Shown: in pieces, positions 1 to 7,848 of the stretch
How the letters are laid out: the number at the start of each line of letters is the position of its first letter
How positions within the stretch are numbered: the first letter of the stretch is position 1
Source of the DNA: Amycolatopsis vastitatis
GTDB lineage: Bacteria; Actinomycetota; Actinomycetes; Mycobacteriales; Pseudonocardiaceae
Direction of reading: 5' to 3'
NCBI RefSeq assembly: GCF_002234595.1
Contig: NZ_NMUL01000007.1
Coordinates: 124,001-188,000, forward strand
DNA: 64,000 bases
Notes under the pieces: generated by a model
Database searches by the model: none
Seen by the model: only the letters and a program-made list of their open reading frames with translations
Told to the model about the DNA's origin: nothing
Translations under genes and position numbers: made by a program

Positions 1-575
1 ACCTGGCCGGCCCGCGCACGGCGTTCCTCGACCACGTCCGGTCGCTGCAGGCGGCGGTCAGCTCGATCGCGGAATGCCGCAAACCGGTCGTCGCGGCCGT
101 GTCCGGCTGGTGCATCGGCGGCGGGGTCGACGTCATCGCCGCCGCGGACGTCCGGCTGGCCAGTGCCGACGCCAAGTTCAGTGTCCGCGAAGTGCGCGTC
201 GCCATCGTCGCCGACCTCGGCAGCCTGCAGCGGCTCGCCTCCATCATCGGTGAGGGGCACCTGCGGGAGCTGGCCCTGACCGGCAAGGACGTCGACGCCG
301 CCCGCGCCGAGAAGATCGGCCTGGTCAACGACGTCTACGCCGACCAGGACACGCTGCTGAAGGCCGCCCGCGAACTCGCCGGGGAGATCGCTGCGAACCC
401 GCCGCTGGTGGTGCAGGGTACGAAGCAGGTACTGGCGGCGAACACCGAGCGCCAGGTCGCCGACGGCCTCCGGTACGTCGCGGCGTGGAACTCGGCGTTC
501 CTGCCCAGCAAGGACCTCGGCGAGGCCGTCCAGGCGTTCATGGAGCGCCGCAAGCCGGAGTTCAAGGGCGAATAG
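1..575 (+). CDS. Enoyl-CoA hydratase/isomerase (crotonase family), 5' truncated
   Basis: The reading frame is open from the window edge to TAG at 573-575, so only the C-terminal part of a crotonase is present. The oxyanion-hole region (GWCIGGG, followed by AAADVRLAS) is visible near the start. The later segment VADLGSLQRL resembles the catalytic Asp region of dienoyl-CoA isomerases (ECH1 type, AD-G-LQRL) more than the Glu/Glu pair of classical hydratases. I therefore favour a delta(3,5)-delta(2,4)-dienoyl-CoA isomerase-like enzyme acting on unsaturated acyl-CoA in the cytoplasm. Only 9 bases separate it from the acyl-CoA ligase downstream, so the two probably form one acid-activation and catabolism operon. 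The exact substrate cannot be read from the sequence. Confidence 0.88.
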   Translation, partial: LAGPRTAFLDHVRSLQAAVSSIAECRKPVVAAVSGWCIGGGVDVIAAADVRLASADAKFSVREVRVAIVADLGSLQRLASIIGEGHLRELALTGKDVDAARAEKIGLVNDVYADQDTLLKAARELAGEIAANPPLVVQGTKQVLAANTERQVADGLRYVAAWNSAFLPSKDLGEAVQAFMERRKPEFKGE

Positions 576-584
576 GAGAGAGCC

Positions 585-2288
585 GTGAGCGCTTCGGAAG
601 TCCACCACGCGTTCCGCGTCGCGCGGGACTACCTGCAGGCCCACCGCGAGGACTACGACACGGCGTACCGCGACTTCGCCTGGCCGGAGTTCGACGAGTT
701 CAACTGGGCGATCGACTGGTTCGACGTCGTCGCGCACGATCCCGACAACGCCGAGCGGTACGCCCTCTGGATCGTCGAGGAGGACGGCACCGAGAACCGC
801 TGGACCTACCCCGAGATGTCGGGCCGCTCCAACCAGGTGGCGAACTGGCTGCGCTCGCTCGGTGTGCGCCGCGGCGACCGGCTGATCCTCATGCTGGGCA
901 ACCAGGGCGAGCTTTGGGAGACGATCCTCGCCGCGATCAAGCTCGGCGCCGTGATCATCCCGGCGTCCACGCTGCTCGGGCCGGCCGACCTGACCGACCG
1001 CGTGGAGCGGGGCGCGGCCAAGCACGTCGTGGTCCGCTCGGCGGACGCGCCGAAGTTCGACGGCGTCGAAGGCGGCTACACGCGCATCGCCGTGGGAGAG
1101 CCGGTCGAAGGCTGGCATTCGTACTCAGCCGCGTTCGCGCAGTCGCCGGAGTTCACGCCGGACGGCCCGACGAAGGCCGGCGACCCGCTGCTGCTGTACT
1201 TCACCTCCGGCACGACGGCGAAGCCGAAGCTGGTCCAGCACACGCACGTCTCGTACCCGGTGGGCCACCTGTCGACGATGTACTGGATCGGGCTCGAGCC
1301 CGGGGATGTCCACCTGAACATCTCGTCGCCGGGCTGGGCGAAGCACGCGTGGAGCAACTTCTTCGCGCCGTGGAACGCCGAGGCCACGGTGTTCCTCTAC
1401 AACTACAACCGGTTCGACGCGGGCGCGCTGCTGGCCCAGATGGACCGGTGCGGCGTCACCAGCTTCTGCGCGCCGCCGACGGTGTGGCGGATGCTCATCC
1501 AGGCCGACCTGACGGCGCTGCGCACCCCGCCGCGCAAGGTCGTGGGCGCGGGGGAGCCGCTCAACCCCGAGGTGATCGACCAGGTCCGGAAGGCGTGGGG
1601 CGTCACCATCCGCGACGGCTTCGGGCAGACGGAGAGCAGCGTCCAGATCGCCAACACGCCGGGTCAGGACGTCGTGCCCGGCTCGATGGGCCGCCCGCTG
1701 CCCGGGTTCGTGGTGGCGCTGGTCGACCCGGTCAGCGGCGAGCGGGCGTCGGAGGGCGAGATCTGCCTCGACCTCGCCCACCGGCCGGTGGGCCTGATGA
1801 CGGGCTACGCGGACGACGACGAGCGCACCTCGGCGGCCTTCGGCGGCGGCTACTACCACACAGGTGACGTCGGTTCGATCGACGAACGCGGCTACATCAC
1901 CTACGTCGGACGCACCGACGACGTGTTCAAGGCGTCGGACTACCGGATCTCGCCGTTCGAGCTGGAGAGCGTCCTCATCGAGCACGAAGCGGTGGCGGAG
2001 GCGGCGGTGGTCCCGGCCCCCGACCCGATCCGGCTCGCGGTGCCCAAGGCGTACGTCGTGCTGGCCGCCGGTCACGAGCCGACCGCGGAGACCGCGAAGG
2101 CGATCCTCGCCTACTGCCGCGAGCACCTGGCGCCGTACAAGCGGATCCGGCGGCTCGAGTTCGCGGAGCTGCCGAAGACGATCTCGGGCAAGATCCGCCG
2201 CGTCGAGCTGCGGGGCCGGGAGAGCGACCCGAAGCGCGCCGAAGCGACGGAGTACCGCGAGGAGGACTTCCCCGACCTCAAGTCCTGA
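585..2288 (+). CDS. AMP-dependent acyl-CoA synthetase (medium-chain/aromatic acid type)
   Basis: This 567-residue member of the ANL superfamily activates a carboxylic acid to acyl-AMP and then to acyl-CoA. The phosphate-binding loop YFTSGTTAKPK lies at residues 205-215, the adenine motif is DGFGQTES, the hinge motif is YHTGD, and the C-terminal catalytic lysine is K536 in ISGKIRR. The overall layout, including the SPGWAKHAWS segment, is closest to medium-chain acyl-CoA synthetases of the acetyl-CoA synthetase-like branch. GTG at 585 is preceded by GGAGAG with good spacing. It follows the crotonase gene by 9 bases, so both are likely co-transcribed. The acid used is unknown; medium-chain, branched or aromatic acids are all possible. 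Confidence 0.9.
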   Translation: MSASEVHHAFRVARDYLQAHREDYDTAYRDFAWPEFDEFNWAIDWFDVVAHDPDNAERYALWIVEEDGTENRWTYPEMSGRSNQVANWLRSLGVRRGDRLILMLGNQGELWETILAAIKLGAVIIPASTLLGPADLTDRVERGAAKHVVVRSADAPKFDGVEGGYTRIAVGEPVEGWHSYSAAFAQSPEFTPDGPTKAGDPLLLYFTSGTTAKPKLVQHTHVSYPVGHLSTMYWIGLEPGDVHLNISSPGWAKHAWSNFFAPWNAEATVFLYNYNRFDAGALLAQMDRCGVTSFCAPPTVWRMLIQADLTALRTPPRKVVGAGEPLNPEVIDQVRKAWGVTIRDGFGQTESSVQIANTPGQDVVPGSMGRPLPGFVVALVDPVSGERASEGEICLDLAHRPVGLMTGYADDDERTSAAFGGGYYHTGDVGSIDERGYITYVGRTDDVFKASDYRISPFELESVLIEHEAVAEAAVVPAPDPIRLAVPKAYVVLAAGHEPTAETAKAILAYCREHLAPYKRIRRLEFAELPKTISGKIRRVELRGRESDPKRAEATEYREEDFPDLKS

Positions 2289-2305
2289 CCGCCCCGGCTC
2301 TCAAA

Positions 2306-2388
2306 CGCCCCAATGTGGCGTTCGGTGCGTCCAACGCACCGAACGCCACGTTGGGTGCGTTGGACGCAACCAACGCCACATTGGGGCG
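2306..2388. repeat. 83-bp nested palindrome between convergent genes
   Basis: The whole segment is an imperfect inverted repeat whose arms begin and end with CGCCCCAATGTGGCGTT and its complement. Two smaller hairpins sit inside it. One has a 19-bp stem (2312-2330 with 2334-2352, one G-T type mismatch) and a 3-base loop. The second, at about 2350-2375, has the loop TGG. It lies between the 3' ends of the acyl-CoA ligase gene and a minus-strand lipoprotein gene, so it could be a bidirectional terminator. Its repeated GGTGCGT/AACGC wording also looks like a dispersed REP-type element. Confidence 0.75.
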
Positions 2389-2407
2389 CTGGGGGACCGG
2401 ACCGAGA

Positions 2408-2791
2408 TCAGCCGCGGGTGCCTTCGACCTGGCGGCCGTCTTCGGTGGAGCACGCCGTCACCGGGTCGTTCGGGCCGCTGCCGCAGGTCCACTCGTCGAG
2501 CACCACCGGGCCCGGGCCGTCCGCGGAGGCGGCCTCCGCCGGGGTCAGCTTCGCGAAGTAGTCCTTCAGCAGCTTCGCCGCCGCGGCGCAGTCGACCTTG
2601 CCGTGGGCCACGACGGCTGTCTTCGCGCCGCCCGCGCCCGGGACTTCGCCGCAGGGCACGCCGGGTGCCGTCGACTCCGCCGCGGCCACCGCGGCCGGGA
2701 CAGTGGGGGACGGCGCCGGGTCGCCGCTCCCGCAGCCGGCCAGTGCGGCGGTCGCGGCGACGAGCAGCAGGGGGTACGCGAGTGTCTTCAT
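2408..2791 (-). CDS. Small secreted lipoprotein, paralogue of the upstream lipoprotein
   Basis: This is a 127-residue predicted lipoprotein. A hydrophobic signal ends in the lipobox LAGC, then comes a short Pro/Ala/Ser-rich linker and a compact domain with four cysteines. The domain pattern is CG-V, then V-CAAAAKLL, then W-C-SGP, then a last Cys. The same pattern occurs in the gene just upstream on the same strand, so the two are tandem paralogues from a duplication. The 33-base gap suggests one transcript. No known family was recognised. The even cysteine number suggests disulfides in a cell-surface domain. Confidence 0.75.
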   Translation of the reverse strand: MKTLAYPLLLVAATAALAGCGSGDPAPSPTVPAAVAAAESTAPGVPCGEVPGAGGAKTAVVAHGKVDCAAAAKLLKDYFAKLTPAEAASADGPGPVVLDEWTCGSGPNDPVTACSTEDGRQVEGTRG

Positions 2792-2824
2792 GGGCCCTTC
2801 AGGAGCGGAGGGGACGGAACGGAC

Positions 2825-3340
2825 TCACTCGGACGGCACGACGGCGGCGAACACCGTCTGCTCGCCCTTGGTGCAGGTGGTGCCGCCCTGCGCGGCCGGC
2901 GGCCCGGAGGCGCACAGCCAGCCGTCGACGGTCTCGTTCACCGCGTCGTTCGAGCCGGCGCCCTGGCGCCCGGCGATCTTGCGGTGGAAGTCGCCGACGA
3001 GCTTCGTCGCCGTGGCGCAGGTGACCCCGGCGGAGCCGCTGTCGAAGACGTACAGCGTGAGCCCGCTGGCGGCGGTCACCGTGCCGCACGACCCGGGCAC
3101 CGTCGGCGGCGGCCCGGACGGCTTGGTCACCGGGGCCGGCGCGGACGAACCGCCGGTGGCGGCCGAAGGCGGCGGCGAGGTGCCCGCGGACGTCGTGGTC
3201 GTGGACGCCGGTGCCGGGGAAGAAGGCGGGGGAGGGGGCGCCTGCGCGGCCGGGTCGCCGGCGCAGGCCGCGAGCGCGGGGACGGTCAGGCAGGCCGCGA
3301 GCAACGGCCGCCACGTCCTCGTGGTGGCTGGGTGGGGCAC
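2825..3340 (-). CDS. Secreted lipoprotein with Pro/Ser/Thr-rich linker
   Basis: This is a 171-residue predicted lipoprotein. The signal peptide ends in LAAC, followed by about 60 residues rich in Pro, Ser, Thr and Ala that probably act as a flexible wall-spanning stalk, and a C-terminal domain of about 90 residues. Four cysteines (CGTV, VTCATA, WLCASGP, TTCTKG) match those of the adjacent smaller lipoprotein. The start is GTG at 3338-3340, chosen because GGAGGA lies 9 bases upstream on the minus strand. Function is unknown. It is probably the first gene of a two-gene operon with the shorter paralogue. Confidence 0.75.
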   Translation of the reverse strand: MPHPATTRTWRPLLAACLTVPALAACAGDPAAQAPPPPPSSPAPASTTTTSAGTSPPPSAATGGSSAPAPVTKPSGPPPTVPGSCGTVTAASGLTLYVFDSGSAGVTCATATKLVGDFHRKIAGRQGAGSNDAVNETVDGWLCASGPPAAQGGTTCTKGEQTVFAAVVPSE

Positions 3341-3654
3341 CGCGATCGTTCCTCCCCGGTCGGGCCGGCCCGGTCATCGTGGTCCACCGGGCCGGGGCCC
3401 CGTGGACCGGCTCGCCCACGAGTGTGCCGGAGATTACTCCAGCCGGGTGGCGGCCCGCGCCGGTGGCCCCCGACGAAATGTCCACAATGGACGATTAACA
3501 TTCCGTTCACGCTCCGAAACCTCACGCTGTCATGAAGAATCGATCGGTCTAATTCCCGCTGTTCCGGTTAACATCCCGGCCCCGCGGACCGAAGATCTTG
3601 GTGGAGGCCGAAGCGCTTCCCGTCCCCGAAACCCGTCCCGAGCCCGTGAGAGCG
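3341..3654. other. Gene-poor stretch between divergent genes
   Basis: No coding region is supported here. The stretch is the upstream region of the minus-strand lipoprotein pair and of the small plus-strand protein. It is locally less GC-rich around 3480-3570 (several TTAAC and TTCCG words), as expected of a divergent promoter region. I could not assign a specific -35/-10 pair with confidence. Confidence 0.4.
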
Positions 3655-3864
3655 ATGAACGACGACGCTGTGACCAGCACCGAAGACCCGTCCAGTCCGC
3701 CGACCGTCCCCAGCACCGTCGTCTGGTGCGGCGGCCGTCCGTACGTCCTCGAGGGACGCATCGGCCGCGCCCGCTGGATGGGCACCGACTTCCGTGGCCG
3801 CCCCGAGTCGCTGAGCAGCGCGGAGCTGCAGCGACGCGGCTGGAGCCACCACCGCGCGAGCTGA
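3655..3864 (+). CDS. Small uncharacterised protein
   Basis: ATG at 3655 gives 69 residues. An in-frame GTG at 3646 or TTG at 3598 would lengthen it to as many as 88. The first 20 residues are acidic and Pro/Ser-rich. The rest has a compact, basic, Trp-rich character (VVWCGGRPYVLEGRIGRARW, then GTDFRGRP and GWSHH). No family was recognised. It lies 57 bases upstream of the CDP-alcohol phosphatidyltransferase gene on the same strand. No clear Shine-Dalgarno element decides the start, so the 5' end is uncertain. Confidence 0.5.
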   Translation: MNDDAVTSTEDPSSPPTVPSTVVWCGGRPYVLEGRIGRARWMGTDFRGRPESLSSAELQRRGWSHHRAS

Positions 3865-3921
3865 TGCCGCCCGGGCCGCACCACCGGGCGGCCCGGCCCC
3901 GCTCCGCTGTTTAATTGGCCG

Positions 3922-4539
3922 GTGAGCACAGCCGCCCCGGACCCAGCCGCTCAGGCGAGCGCCGAGCCTTCCCTGCTGAAGCAGGCCTTCAACGTCCCGA
4001 ACATCCTGTCGCTGCTGCGGCTGGCCGGCGTGCCGGTGTTCCTCTGGCTGCTGCTGGGCCCGAAGGAGGACGGCTGGGCACTCGCCCTGCTGGTGTTCAG
4101 CGCCCTGACCGACTGGCTCGACGGCAAGCTCGCCCGCTGGCTCAACCAGATGTCCCGGCTGGGGCAGCTGCTCGACCCGGCGGCCGACCGGCTGTACATC
4201 CTCGCGACGCTCATCGCGTTCCTGGTCCGCGACATCATCCCCTGGTGGGTCGTCGTGCCGCTCGTGCTGCGGGAAGCCGTGCTCGGCGTCTGCGTGTTCG
4301 CACTGCGGCGCCGCGGCTTCGCGCCGCCCGAGGTCACCTACCTCGGCAAGGGCGCGACCTTCGTGCTGATGTACGCCTTCCCGTTGCTGCTGCTCGCGCA
4401 GGGTGGCTCGGCCGTCGCGGCGGTCGCGCGGCCGATCGGCTACGCCTTCACCATCTGGGGCGCGGTCCTCTACGTCTGGTCGGGCGTGCTCTACGTCGTG
4501 CAGGCGCGCAACGCGCTCCGCGGCGGCGGAGACGACTGA
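3922..4539 (+). CDS. CDP-alcohol phosphatidyltransferase (PgsA2-like)
   Basis: This 205-residue integral membrane enzyme belongs to the CDP-alcohol phosphatidyltransferase family, which transfers a phosphatidyl group from CDP-diacylglycerol to an alcohol. The diagnostic motif is complete: D-x2-DG-x2-AR (DWLDGKLAR) followed after the right spacing by G-x3-D-x3-D (GQLLDPAAD). About six hydrophobic segments follow. By position beside gcvH, garA and gcvP it matches mycobacterial Rv1822 (pgsA2). Its acceptor (glycerol-3-phosphate or another alcohol) is not settled by the sequence. GTG at 3922 is the chosen start. The Rv1823-Rv1825-type genes expected between it and gcvH are missing. Confidence 0.9.
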   Translation: MSTAAPDPAAQASAEPSLLKQAFNVPNILSLLRLAGVPVFLWLLLGPKEDGWALALLVFSALTDWLDGKLARWLNQMSRLGQLLDPAADRLYILATLIAFLVRDIIPWWVVVPLVLREAVLGVCVFALRRRGFAPPEVTYLGKGATFVLMYAFPLLLLAQGGSAVAAVARPIGYAFTIWGAVLYVWSGVLYVVQARNALRGGGDD

Positions 4540-4641
4540 ACGCGACGTCTTCGCCCGGGTCGTGGCGGGCGGCTGCGCCGTGTGGGTGTAAGACTTCGCC
4601 CAGCACGTTTTCGCCAGTGAGGGCATGAAAGGGGACCGGCG

Positions 4642-5025
4642 GTGTCCGCTCCTGAAGAGCTTCGCTACACCGAGGAACACGAGTGGGTCGCCACCCGCGA
4701 GGAGACGCTCGTCCGGGTGGGCATCACCGAGTACGCGCAAGACCAGCTCGGGGACGTCGTGTTCGTCGACCTGCCCGAAGTCGGCAGGCAGGTGAGCGCG
4801 GGCGACGTCTTCGGCGAGGTCGAGTCGACCAAGAGCGTCTCCGAGCTGTTCGCGCCGGTCGACGGCGAGGTCGTCGCGGTCAACGACGCGGTCGCCGACT
4901 CGCCGGAGCTGATCAACAGCGACCCCTACGGCGAGGGCTGGCTGATCGAGATCCGGCTCGACGACCCGGCGGAGCTCGAAGCCCTGCTCGAAGCCGAAGC
5001 GTACGACGCTCTGATCAAGGGCTGA
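4642..5025 (+). CDS. gcvH: Glycine cleavage system H protein
   Basis: This is a 127-residue lipoyl carrier protein of the glycine cleavage complex. It shuttles the aminomethyl intermediate from P protein (gcvP, 5.2 kb downstream) to T protein, and interacts with the dihydrolipoyl dehydrogenase. The lipoylation site is K64 in VESTKSVSE, within the standard hairpin. The N-terminal YTEEHEWV and C-terminal GEGWLIEI motifs are intact. GTG at 4642 is preceded by AAAGGGGA. The gene heads the gcvH-garA-merR group, as in mycobacteria. No gcvT is visible in the window. Confidence 0.97.
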   Translation: MSAPEELRYTEEHEWVATREETLVRVGITEYAQDQLGDVVFVDLPEVGRQVSAGDVFGEVESTKSVSELFAPVDGEVVAVNDAVADSPELINSDPYGEGWLIEIRLDDPAELEALLEAEAYDALIKG

Positions 5026-5161
5026 TGCCCGCTGCGGGCCCGCCGGAGGCGCACTGCGCCGGTTCGGGGAGCCGGGGCTCGGAGAATCGATCAGGCACGG
5101 TACGTTGGCAGCTACACGTTCTTGAGTACTGGCAACACAGCATGTGTGGAGGAGAGCTCAG

Positions 5162-5632
5162 GTGAGCACGAACGACGGGCCCGGCGGCGTTCCCCCGGAG
5201 CAGTCTCCGGAGCGGACCTCTGTCTTCCGGGCCGACTTCCTGGCCGAAGCCGAAGGCCACGAGTCCGCCCCGGCCCCGGAGGCCCCGGTCCAGGGTGTCG
5301 ACGCCCTGCCGGCGGGTTCGGCCCTGCTGGTCGTGAAGCGCGGGCCGAACGCGGGTTCGCGGTTCCTGCTCGACCGCGACACCACCAGCGCCGGACGGCA
5401 CCCGGACAGCGACATCTTCCTGGACGACGTCACGGTCTCCCGCCGGCATGCCGAATTCCGGCGTGAGGGCGGCGAGTTCGTCGTCATCGACGTCGGCAGC
5501 CTCAACGGCACCTACGTCAACCGGGAGCCGGTCGACCAGGCCGTCCTCGCCGGGGGCGACGAGGTCCAGATCGGGAAGTTCCGCCTGGTCTTCCTGACCG
5601 GCCCGGGGCACGGGGGCCAGGGGGCGCAGTGA
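5162..5632 (+). CDS. garA: FHA-domain metabolic regulator GarA/OdhI
   Basis: This 156-residue protein has a regulatory tail and an FHA domain (about residues 50-140) with the usual RHPDSDIFLDD, VSRRHAEF and GSLNGTYVN motifs. In mycobacteria and corynebacteria the unphosphorylated form binds and inhibits 2-oxoglutarate dehydrogenase and controls glutamate enzymes. Phosphorylation of the tail by PknG or PknB makes the FHA domain close on itself. The tail motif reads E-R-T-S-VFRADFL with T19. The mycobacterial form is E-T-T-S, so the first acceptor threonine is Arg18 here. GTG at 5162 follows a GGAGGAG ribosome site. The last codons overlap the next gene by 4 bases. Confidence 0.96.
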   Translation: MSTNDGPGGVPPEQSPERTSVFRADFLAEAEGHESAPAPEAPVQGVDALPAGSALLVVKRGPNAGSRFLLDRDTTSAGRHPDSDIFLDDVTVSRRHAEFRREGGEFVVIDVGSLNGTYVNREPVDQAVLAGGDEVQIGKFRLVFLTGPGHGGQGAQ

Positions 5633-6375
5633 CGGCGGCCGGACGGCCACAACGTGACGGGTTGAGCATCGGGGCCGTCCTGGCGCAGCTGCGCGGGGAC
5701 TTCCCCGATGTCACCATCTCCAAGATCCGGTTCCTCGAAGCCGAAGGCCTGGTCCAGCCGGGCCGGACGCCTTCGGGGTACCGGCAGTTCGCCGCGGCGG
5801 ACGTGGAGCGTCTCAGGTTCGTCCTGGCCGCCCAGCGGGACCACTACCTTCCGTTGAAGGTCATCAAGGAGCAGCTGGACGCGGCGGACTCGGGCAACGG
5901 GTCCGCCGCGCCCCTGCCCCGGCCGCCGCGCCGGCTGGTGCCGATCGACGTGACGGCGGAGAACGTCGGCCTGCCGGTGGCGGACGACTTCGCCGCGGGC
6001 AAGGAGCTGCGCCTGACCCAGGAGGAGCTCCTGGAGCAGGCCGGCATCGACGCCGCCGCGCTGGCCGAACTGCAGCAGTACGGCCTGGTCCGGTCCGGCC
6101 CCGCCGGGTTCTTCGACCCGGACGCCGTCCTGGTCGCGCGGACGGTGAAGGCGATGACCGAATTCGGTATCGAGCCGAGACACCTGCGTGCCTTCCGCGC
6201 CGCGGCCGACCGCGAGGTCGGGCTGCTGGAGCAGATCGTGACGCCGGTGTATCGGCACCGTGACCCGGAGGCCAAGGCGCGGGCCGACGAGGTGGTGCGG
6301 GAGCTCGCGGCACTGTCCGTGACCCTGCACACGCTTCTCGTCAAGGCCGGAATCCGCGGCGTCTCCGGGTGTTGA
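5629..6375 (+). CDS. MerR-family regulator (Rv1828-like)
   Basis: This is a 248-residue transcription factor. The N-terminal winged helix of MerR type spans about residues 8-75 (SIGAVLAQLRGDFPDVTIS, then FLEAEGLVQPGRTPSGYRQF). A long C-terminal region includes a second helix-turn-helix-like segment (TQEELLEQAGIDAAALAELQ). Neighbours and length match mycobacterial Rv1828. It overlaps the garA stop by 4 bases (GTGA), so the two are translationally coupled. Target genes cannot be read from the sequence. In mycobacteria this gene also sits between garA and a DUF151 gene. Confidence 0.92.
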   Translation: MTAAGRPQRDGLSIGAVLAQLRGDFPDVTISKIRFLEAEGLVQPGRTPSGYRQFAAADVERLRFVLAAQRDHYLPLKVIKEQLDAADSGNGSAAPLPRPPRRLVPIDVTAENVGLPVADDFAAGKELRLTQEELLEQAGIDAAALAELQQYGLVRSGPAGFFDPDAVLVARTVKAMTEFGIEPRHLRAFRAAADREVGLLEQIVTPVYRHRDPEAKARADEVVRELAALSVTLHTLLVKAGIRGVSGC

Positions 6376-6591
6376 CCGGTAACGGGGCAGTGAGATCCTC
6401 TTTGCAGTCCCATGTCAATGACTGAATGTTCGGCACCGCATGCCGTACCGTGAAGGCACGGGTTTGCGGCAGGCGAACCGAGAGAGTCCGGACAGCGAGC
6501 ACAGCGCGCGGAGGACGGGTAGCGTCGACAGTGGCGGCGCGAAGCCGTTTCAGCGCTGCAGCCCGTGTGCACGAGAGGGAGGCGAAGCCCG

Positions 6592-7065
6592 ATGAGCGAA
6601 ATGCGCGTCGTCGGTGTGCGGGTCGAGCTGCCCGCGAATCAGCCGATCTTGTTGCTGCGGGAGACCGAGGGTGAACGGTATCTGCCGATCTGGATCGGCT
6701 CGGTCGAAGCCACCGCCATCGCGTTGGAGCAGCAGGGAGTCCGCCCGGCCCGTCCGCTCACGCATGACCTGCTGAAAGAGGTCATCGGGGCGCTCGGCCG
6801 GGAGCTCGAGCAGGTCGTCATCACCGATCTGAAGGAGGGCACGTTCTTCGCGGAGCTCGTCTTCGACGGTGACATCCGGGTGTCCGCCCGGCCGAGCGAC
6901 TCGGTCGCGCTGGCCCTGCGGATCGGCGTCCCCATCCACGCCGTGGACGCGGTGCTCGAGGAGGCCGGCCTGATCATCCCGGACGAGCAGGAGGACGAGG
7001 TCGAGAAGTTCCGCGAGTTCCTCGACTCCGTGTCGCCCGAGGACTTCCGCGGAGCGGATACGTAG
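6592..7065 (+). CDS. Bifunctional nuclease-family (DUF151) protein
   Basis: This 157-residue cytoplasmic protein of the DUF151/bifunctional nuclease family corresponds by context to Rv1829. Characteristic strings are LLLRETEGERYLPIWIG, EVIGALGRELEQVVITD and ARPSDSVALALR. ATG at 6592 was preferred over an upstream in-frame start because AGGGAGG lies at the right distance. Some family members have reported RNase/DNase activity, but the physiological substrate is unclear. Between this gene and the preceding MerR gene lie 216 bases of upstream region without a gene. Confidence 0.92.
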   Translation: MSEMRVVGVRVELPANQPILLLRETEGERYLPIWIGSVEATAIALEQQGVRPARPLTHDLLKEVIGALGRELEQVVITDLKEGTFFAELVFDGDIRVSARPSDSVALALRIGVPIHAVDAVLEEAGLIIPDEQEDEVEKFREFLDSVSPEDFRGADT

Positions 7066-7074
7066 TGACTTGCC

Positions 7075-7102
7075 TTGACGCGGACGTCAACGTCTAGCGT
7101 CT
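7075..7102. promoter_or_regulatory. MerR-type operator overlapping a promoter
   Basis: Two overlapping dyads lie just upstream of the merR-trx pair. TTGACG and CGTCAA flank CGGA at 7075-7090. The arms GACGC...GCGTC enclose GACGT-CA-ACGTC at 7078-7102. Placement over the promoter, 6 bases before the merR start, is typical of autoregulation by MerR/SoxR-type activators. Confidence 0.65.
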
Positions 7103-7108
7103 GGGGGC

Positions 7109-7504
7109 ATGCGGATCGGAGAGCTTGCGCAGCGCACGGGTGTCACCACCCGTGCGCTGCGTTTTTACGAGGCCCAGGGCCTGCTGTCGGCTCGTCGCTC
7201 GGCGAACGGCTACCGCGAGTACGACGAAGACGACGTGGGGCTGGTCAAGGAGATCCAGACGCTGCAGACGATCGGCCTGACCCTCGACGAGACCCGGCCC
7301 TTCGTCGACTGCTTGCGCAGTGGCCACGAAACCGGCGACTCGTGCGCGAGCTCGATCGAGGTGTACCGCCGCAAGCTGGAAGAAGCGGACGCGCTCCTCG
7401 CGCGGCTCGGCGGCATTCGCGCGGAACTGGCCGCGAAGCTCGCCGGTGCCCTCGCCCGGCAGGCGCCCGATCCGTGTGTCGTGCCCGAATCCCCGCGCCC
7501 GTGA
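7109..7504 (+). CDS. MerR-family regulator linked to thioredoxin
   Basis: This 131-residue MerR regulator has a canonical N-terminal HTH (MRIGELAQRTGVTTRALRFY, then GLLSARRSANGYREYDEDDV) and a dimerisation helix at about residues 80-115. Three cysteines (C71, about C81, and one near the C-terminus) could bind metal or respond to redox, but the spacing does not prove a SoxR-type cluster. ATG at 7109 leaves a very short leader. The thioredoxin gene starts 11 bases after its stop, so the regulator probably controls thioredoxin and itself through the palindrome at 7075-7102. The pair interrupts an otherwise mycobacteria-like gene order. Confidence 0.88.
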   Translation: MRIGELAQRTGVTTRALRFYEAQGLLSARRSANGYREYDEDDVGLVKEIQTLQTIGLTLDETRPFVDCLRSGHETGDSCASSIEVYRRKLEEADALLARLGGIRAELAAKLAGALARQAPDPCVVPESPRP

Positions 7505-7515
7505 AGGAGCCCGCC

Positions 7516-7848
7516 ATGACCGCAGCGACCGAGGTCGCCGAAGTCACCGATGCCACGTTCGCCGCCGAAGTCCTCGGCAGCGACGTTCCCGTGCTGGTCG
7601 AGTTCTGGGCCACCTGGTGCGGGCCCTGCCGGATGGTCGGCCCGGTGCTGGCGCAGCTGGCCGGAGAGCGCGCCGGCACCCTGTCCGTCCGGAAGATCAA
7701 CGCCGACGAGAACCCGGAGACGACCCGGGCCTACCAGGTCATGTCGCTGCCGACGATGATCCTCTTCCGCGACGGCGAGCCGGTGACGACGATCGTCGGC
7801 GCCTTCCCGAAGGCCCGGATCGAGGAGCGCCTCGACCAGGCTCTCTAG
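7516..7848 (+). CDS. Thioredoxin
   Basis: This is a 110-residue classical cytoplasmic thioredoxin with the active site WCGPC (C35, C38), FWATWCGPC context, the cis-proline region SLPTMILF and the KINADENPE loop. It reduces disulfides in client proteins using electrons from thioredoxin reductase, which is not in the window. ATG at 7516 follows GAAGGAG. Coupling to the MerR gene immediately upstream suggests stress-inducible expression. Its last 4 bases overlap the 3' end of the convergent TetR gene. Confidence 0.95.
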   Translation: MTAATEVAEVTDATFAAEVLGSDVPVLVEFWATWCGPCRMVGPVLAQLAGERAGTLSVRKINADENPETTRAYQVMSLPTMILFRDGEPVTTIVGAFPKARIEERLDQAL

